8,093 bases of DNA, taken from the NCBI GenBank assembly GCA_020356305.1, contig CP070636.1, positions 304,207 to 312,299 on the forward strand. Direction: 5' to 3'. This DNA comes from Candidatus Bathyarchaeota archaeon (GTDB lineage: Archaea; Thermoproteota; Bathyarchaeia; Bathyarchaeales; Bathyarchaeaceae). Shown in pieces: positions 4,902-8,093 of this stretch. The notes below the pieces were generated by a model that was not told the origin of the DNA, made no database searches, and saw nothing but the letters and a program-made list of their open reading frames with translations. The position numbers and the translations under genes are program-made. The number at the start of each line of letters is the position of its first letter. The stretch's first letter is position 1.

Positions 4902-5327
4902 TTAGACGTATTTTAGGGTTTGGGTTAGGGCTAAATTCTTAGTGCGACAGCATGCATGCATGCCTATGAGGAGAATGAGGAACAGGTTGCTGAATATGAT
5001 CACAAACCCAAACTTTTCAGTGACAGTTATGTTCTGTGCAAGAGCCATAAAGACAAAATTTACTGCAAGATACGCATAGAAATACTTCAAAACCTTCATG
5101 TTAAATTTCCACAGAAGAGTTAGAAAGACTAGGGTCGCAAGATGAAAAACGGGCGCCAACCAAGCGTAGGGCTGAAGTGCTTCTCTGACGACTATTCCCA
5201 TAAGTTCCCCTACTTGCCCCAAAGCCAAAGGCTCACTAGTATACGAAGGAACAAGAAGGGGAATGAGAAAAAGAAGCAAGTAAAACCACCATTTTGACGT
5301 AAGCGTTCGCACATTGAGGCTTGGCAT
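4902..5327 (-). CDS. Hypothetical membrane protein with about four helices
   Basis: A 141-residue hydrophobic protein that I cannot name. From the ATG at 5327: a short polar start (PSLNVRTLTSKWW), helix 1 about 14-30, a loop with charged and small residues (31-54), helix 2 about 56-74 (WLAPVFHLATLVFLTLLW), helix 3 about 80-98 and helix 4 about 107-123. The last 18 residues (HACCRTKNLALTQTLKYV) are unlike the rest and look like an abrupt end. The ATG was chosen because a TATA box lies 28 bp upstream, which fits a leaderless transcript; the longer TTG start at 5351 would lie at the edge of that box. The GCATGC repeat encoding G122-M-H-A-C marks the point where the protein loses membrane character. 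A C-terminal truncation is possible, but the other frames after that point also stop quickly. It converges with the DUF1801 gene. Confidence 0.65.
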   Translation of the reverse strand: MPSLNVRTLTSKWWFYLLLFLIPLLVPSYTSEPLALGQVGELMGIVVREALQPYAWLAPVFHLATLVFLTLLWKFNMKVLKYFYAYLAVNFVFMALAQNITVTEKFGFVIIFSNLFLILLIGMHACCRTKNLALTQTLKYV

Positions 5328-5350
5328 GTTGCTCTTGTATTGATGTTTCA

Positions 5351-5359
5351 ATATAAAAG
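5351..5359 (-). promoter_or_regulatory. TATA box of the membrane-protein gene
   Basis: On the minus strand CTTTTATAT is centred about 28 bp before the ATG at 5327, which has no convincing ribosome-binding site. This is the spacing of a leaderless archaeal promoter. The region 5360-5594 between the divergent genes otherwise shows an ATGCATGCAT palindromic tract (5407-5416) and an open frame continuous with the next gene. Confidence 0.5.
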
Positions 5360-5594
5360 CGTGGATTGCTATGTTTGCACTTCGTTACAACATATTGCGT
5401 TACTTGTATGCATGCATTGAAGAAAACTTCACTTTTTGCACTCTTTTCTTTACATTAGTCCAAGGTCAAATTTCTCTTTGTGTTGCCTGAACATGGAAAA
5501 AAAATCGAAATTAGCTGATGCACTTCTGTGGGAATCCAAGAAAAGCTTTTGTAGAACTGTGTCTTTTGACTTAGAAGCTGTGGAGGGGAGATTG

Positions 5595-6614
5595 TTGGAG
5601 AAGGTTCAGTTTGGTATAGAAATTGATGTTCCGAATTTTGATTATGCGAAAAAGGTTGCGGTTCAATCGGAAGCGTTAGGTTTTGACTCAATTTGGATTT
5701 GGGATCATTTCTTCTGGGAGGGTTATCGTGATCCTGAGGCGGAACAGGTGGCTGACGCGTTGGAGTGCACAACAACGATGTCAGCGCTTGCAGCTCTGAC
5801 TACAAGAATTCGGGTTGGTTCCCTGGTCATGTGTAATTCCTACCGCAGCCCTTCTCTCACTGCCAAGATTGCGGCAACTCTTGACGTGATTTCTAATGGT
5901 AGGCTTGAATTTGGGATTGGAGCTGGATGGAAAGAAAATGAGTACTTAGCCTACGGCTTTCCTTTTCCGAAGCCGGCTGTCAGAATAGCCCAATTGAAAG
6001 AAGCCGTGACCATAATCCGAAAGATGTGGACAGAGGAAAAGCCCAGCTTTAATGGGAAGTATTACGAAATCAAAGAGGCACTTTGCGAACCTAAACCAGT
6101 GCAGAAGCCTCATCCTCCAATCTGGATTGGAGGTTCAGGAGAGAAGTTGTTGTTAAAGGTGGTCGCTGAACTGGCTGACGGGTGGAACTGGTACGGCACC
6201 CCAGAAGAGTATGCTCACAAACTGGATGTCCTGAGGGATCACTGCGCCAAAGTGGGAAGAGATTTTGATGAAATAAAGAAATCATGGACAGGGGACCTAT
6301 TTCTTTTGCCAAACGGAAGCAATGTGAAATCGGATGTTGAGAAGTATTTGGAGTCGCGACGAAAATATGTGAAAGGAGTTATTGTTACACGCGCCCGTGA
6401 ATACGATGAGTATGTTCACAGAAACATTGTCGGCACACCCGATGAATGCCGCTCCAAGATAAGAGAATATATGAGGCTGGGAATCACACGATTTTACTTT
6501 GAAATTACCACCGCTAAAAGCAGAGAGCTATTCTCAAAAGAAGTGATGCCGAAATTCCAAGGCGGACAAGACTGCACAGCATTTGAAAGCTCATCACGAA
6601 ACAATAAGAAATAG
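5595..6614 (+). CDS. Luciferase-like (LLM) flavin/F420-dependent oxidoreductase
   Basis: A 339-residue TIM-barrel enzyme of the luciferase-like monooxygenase superfamily, in archaea usually using coenzyme F420. Features: strand 1 VQFGIEIDV (4-12), ALGFDSIWIWDHFFW (27-41), IRVGSLVMCNSYRSP (72-86), the signature LDVISNGRLEFGIGAGW (96-112) and EYLAYGF. KPHPPIWIGGSGEK (171-184) is a phosphate/cofactor-side segment, and the C-terminal barrel half ends near IVGTPDECRSKIREYMRLG. I chose TTG 5595 because GGAGGGGAG (5582-5590) lies 4 bases upstream and the family normally starts a few residues before this first strand, at about this length. The same frame is open back to a TTG at 5436 and an ATG at 5493, so a longer N-terminus is possible. 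It is followed after 22 bp by an MttB homologue, so they are probably cotranscribed. Substrate unknown; FMN use cannot be excluded. Confidence 0.9.
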   Translation: MEKVQFGIEIDVPNFDYAKKVAVQSEALGFDSIWIWDHFFWEGYRDPEAEQVADALECTTTMSALAALTTRIRVGSLVMCNSYRSPSLTAKIAATLDVISNGRLEFGIGAGWKENEYLAYGFPFPKPAVRIAQLKEAVTIIRKMWTEEKPSFNGKYYEIKEALCEPKPVQKPHPPIWIGGSGEKLLLKVVAELADGWNWYGTPEEYAHKLDVLRDHCAKVGRDFDEIKKSWTGDLFLLPNGSNVKSDVEKYLESRRKYVKGVIVTRAREYDEYVHRNIVGTPDECRSKIREYMRLGITRFYFEITTAKSRELFSKEVMPKFQGGQDCTAFESSSRNNKK

Positions 6615-6636
6615 TCACTCCACATCAGTGGGGTTT

Positions 6637-8093
6637 GTGAAGCACTTGAAGTTCAAAGTCGAAGCTTTAAGCAAAGACGAGATTCACGATATACACTTCG
6701 CTTCACTAGAGGTTCTAGAGTACGTGGGCGCCACATTCCGCTCAGAAGAGGCTCTCAAGATATTTGACAAATATGGTGCTAGGGTAGACTACAAAAAGCT
6801 CAACGTCAAGATACCAGCCTATATGATCGAAGAGTTGGCAAGAAAGGCGCCGAACAAATACTGGCTCTACGGAAGAAAGCCCGAGTTTAACGTGGAAGTC
6901 GGTGGAAAGACCCAGTTTTTAGCACAAGCTGGAGATTTCAATTATGTAATCGACATGGATACTGGTGAACGTAGACTTGGTTTGCTCCAAGACTACGAGA
7001 ATTTCGTTAGAATAGGCGACGCCTTGGAGAACATTCTCATCCCTTACGGAATGGTCCGCTATCCTTACGATGTTCCAGAGAATCAACAACATGTGGAATT
7101 ATGGATGGCTCAATACAAGAATACGCCGGCTCCCCTTCCCATGTTCTGTGAGACTTTGGACACAACTAGGGATTGTTTGGAGCTCGCTACGGTGGCTGCG
7201 GGAGGAGAAGAAGAGCTTAGGAAAAAACCATGTTTGGCTGGAGTTATCTCCGCAGACTCCCCATTACAGTTCGATGCCAAACTAACTGAAAGCGCTATGG
7301 AGTGCGCAAGTTTTGGACTTCCTACAATAAGTGGGCCTATGGACATCACAGGTGCAACTGCTCCTCTGACACTAGCTGGCACAATGGTGCAGACGAACGC
7401 TACTATCCTAGCAGGCATATGTCTTGTGCAGATTATTAATCCAGGCACGGGTGTAGTGTATTCAGATGTCCCTGCAGTCATCGACATGCGAACAGGTATA
7501 GCATCCGTTGGTGGCCCAGAGCAGGCGTTGCTGTGTGTAGCTTCTGCCCAGATGGCCCAATATTATCGATTGCCATCATCTGTTTGGGGCGGCATCCCAG
7601 ACTCAAAGATCCCTGATGTCCAAGCTGGCTATGAGAGCGCACTGACTTTGCTGCCTCCACTTCTCGCTGGCGCAAACCAAGTAGTCGGCGGCGGACTCGA
7701 ATACTATCTCTCTGCTTGCTACGAGATGGTTGTGATCCATGAGGAAATCTTTGGCATGGCTAAGCGGATAGCTGAAGGAATAGATGTAAACACAGACACT
7801 TTGGCTGTTCCCGTAATCAAAAAGATTGCACCACAAGCGGCGATTGGCGCTGGAGCTCATTACTTGACTGAGAAACATACGCTGGATAACATCAGAAAAG
7901 AGCTTTACATTCCAAAGATAAGCGACAAAACAAGGCGAAGCTCATGGGAGAAGGCTGGCTCAAAAGAGCTAAGACAAGTAGCAAGAGAAAGAGTCAAAGA
8001 AATTCTTGCAAAACACGAACCAGAACCCCCACCACCAGACATACTAAGGGAACTAGAGAAGAAAGCAGAAGAAATCAAGAAAAGAACGCAAAA
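6637..8093 (+). CDS. MttB-family (trimethylamine methyltransferase-like) protein, non-pyrrolysine type, right end cut
   Basis: The open frame runs to the right edge, giving 485 residues, close to the 480-495 usual for the family, so only a few C-terminal residues are probably missing. MttB-family enzymes (COG5598) transfer a methyl group from a methylated amine to a corrinoid protein. Visible hallmarks: N-terminal LSKDEIHDIHFASLEVLEYVG, then GDFNYVIDMDTGERR, SGPMDITGATAPLTLAG (232-248), INPGTGVVYSD (about 267-277), DSKIPDVQAGYES (322-334), and a C-terminal SSWEKAGSKEL-x-x-VARERVKEILAKHEPE. I read every codon: there is no TAG, so there is no pyrrolysine. Non-pyrrolysine relatives include glycine betaine methyltransferase MtgB, but many have unknown substrates. 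The GTG at 6637 is chosen as the first start that fits; TTG 6646 is an alternative. It lies 22 bp after the oxidoreductase on the same strand. No corrinoid-protein gene is in view. Confidence 0.93.
   Translation, partial: MKHLKFKVEALSKDEIHDIHFASLEVLEYVGATFRSEEALKIFDKYGARVDYKKLNVKIPAYMIEELARKAPNKYWLYGRKPEFNVEVGGKTQFLAQAGDFNYVIDMDTGERRLGLLQDYENFVRIGDALENILIPYGMVRYPYDVPENQQHVELWMAQYKNTPAPLPMFCETLDTTRDCLELATVAAGGEEELRKKPCLAGVISADSPLQFDAKLTESAMECASFGLPTISGPMDITGATAPLTLAGTMVQTNATILAGICLVQIINPGTGVVYSDVPAVIDMRTGIASVGGPEQALLCVASAQMAQYYRLPSSVWGGIPDSKIPDVQAGYESALTLLPPLLAGANQVVGGGLEYYLSACYEMVVIHEEIFGMAKRIAEGIDVNTDTLAVPVIKKIAPQAAIGAGAHYLTEKHTLDNIRKELYIPKISDKTRRSSWEKAGSKELRQVARERVKEILAKHEPEPPPPDILRELEKKAEEIKKRTQ

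Noticed and set aside
4912..4931. Telomere-like TTTAGGG/TTAGGG run
   Set aside because: Only three imperfect units, inside the end of a minus-strand gene. Archaeal chromosomes are circular, and the similarity is most likely chance.
7110..7878. Minus-strand frames across the 3' half of the MttB gene
   Set aside because: Shadows of a long intact plus-strand gene with many family motifs.
1..8093. tRNA, rRNA, CRISPR array or transposase
   Set aside because: I looked for tRNA T-loop-like GGTTCGAATCC motifs, regularly spaced repeats and transposase motifs on both strands and found none.

Overview
The window looks archaeal, and I would guess Bathyarchaeia or a close relative. The evidence is compositional and contextual, not a marker gene. 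Several genes have a TATA-like box about 25-30 bp before the start and either a very short leader or none. Ribosome-binding sites are of the GGAGGTGA/GGTG type. Two very short winged-helix regulators resemble the archaeal HTH_45 (ArnR1-like) type. The solute-binding protein carries a pilin-type (class III) signal peptide. There is a probable F420-dependent luciferase-like oxidoreductase next to an MttB-family methyltransferase. TAA, TAG and TGA all appear to be used as ordinary stops.

Layout. (1) Positions 1-1886, minus strand: a family-5 (peptide/nickel-type) ABC solute-binding protein, followed by the first 33 codons of a DppB/OppB-type permease that runs off the left edge. The promoter side (1906-1940) holds two 15-bp direct repeats spaced by exactly 20 bp. 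(2) Positions 2181-2812: a small winged-helix gene on the plus strand converges on a minus-strand gene for a zinc-ribbon protein with two membrane segments. A coding-like frame without a normal start codon lies directly upstream of the latter. (3) Positions 3048-3764, plus strand: a 58-residue cysteine-rich protein whose stop codon lies inside the Shine-Dalgarno sequence of a 68-residue zinc-ribbon protein, then a small cupin gene interrupted by an in-frame TGA exactly where the family has tryptophan. (4) Positions 3890-4438: a second winged-helix gene bracketed by a perfect 13-bp inverted repeat. (5) Positions 4549-5327: a DUF1801 protein converging on a minus-strand four-helix membrane protein. 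(6) Positions 5595-8093, plus strand: the luciferase-like oxidoreductase and, 22 bp later, an MttB-like methyltransferase that is complete except perhaps for its last few residues. No in-frame TAG is present in it, so it is a non-pyrrolysine member.

How the genes may work together: the transporter probably imports a peptide-like or small organic solute. The oxidoreductase and MttB homologue form a likely operon that could act on a methylated amine or another methylated substrate, but no corrinoid protein is visible and the substrate is unknown. The middle section is a set of small regulatory or metal-binding genes with long, probably regulatory spacers. I see no transposase, CRISPR array, rRNA or tRNA. 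The most unusual points are the oxidoreductase-MttB pair, the TGA-interrupted cupin, the coupled pair of tiny cysteine proteins, the pilin-like anchor on the binding protein, and the tandem operator-like repeats in its promoter.
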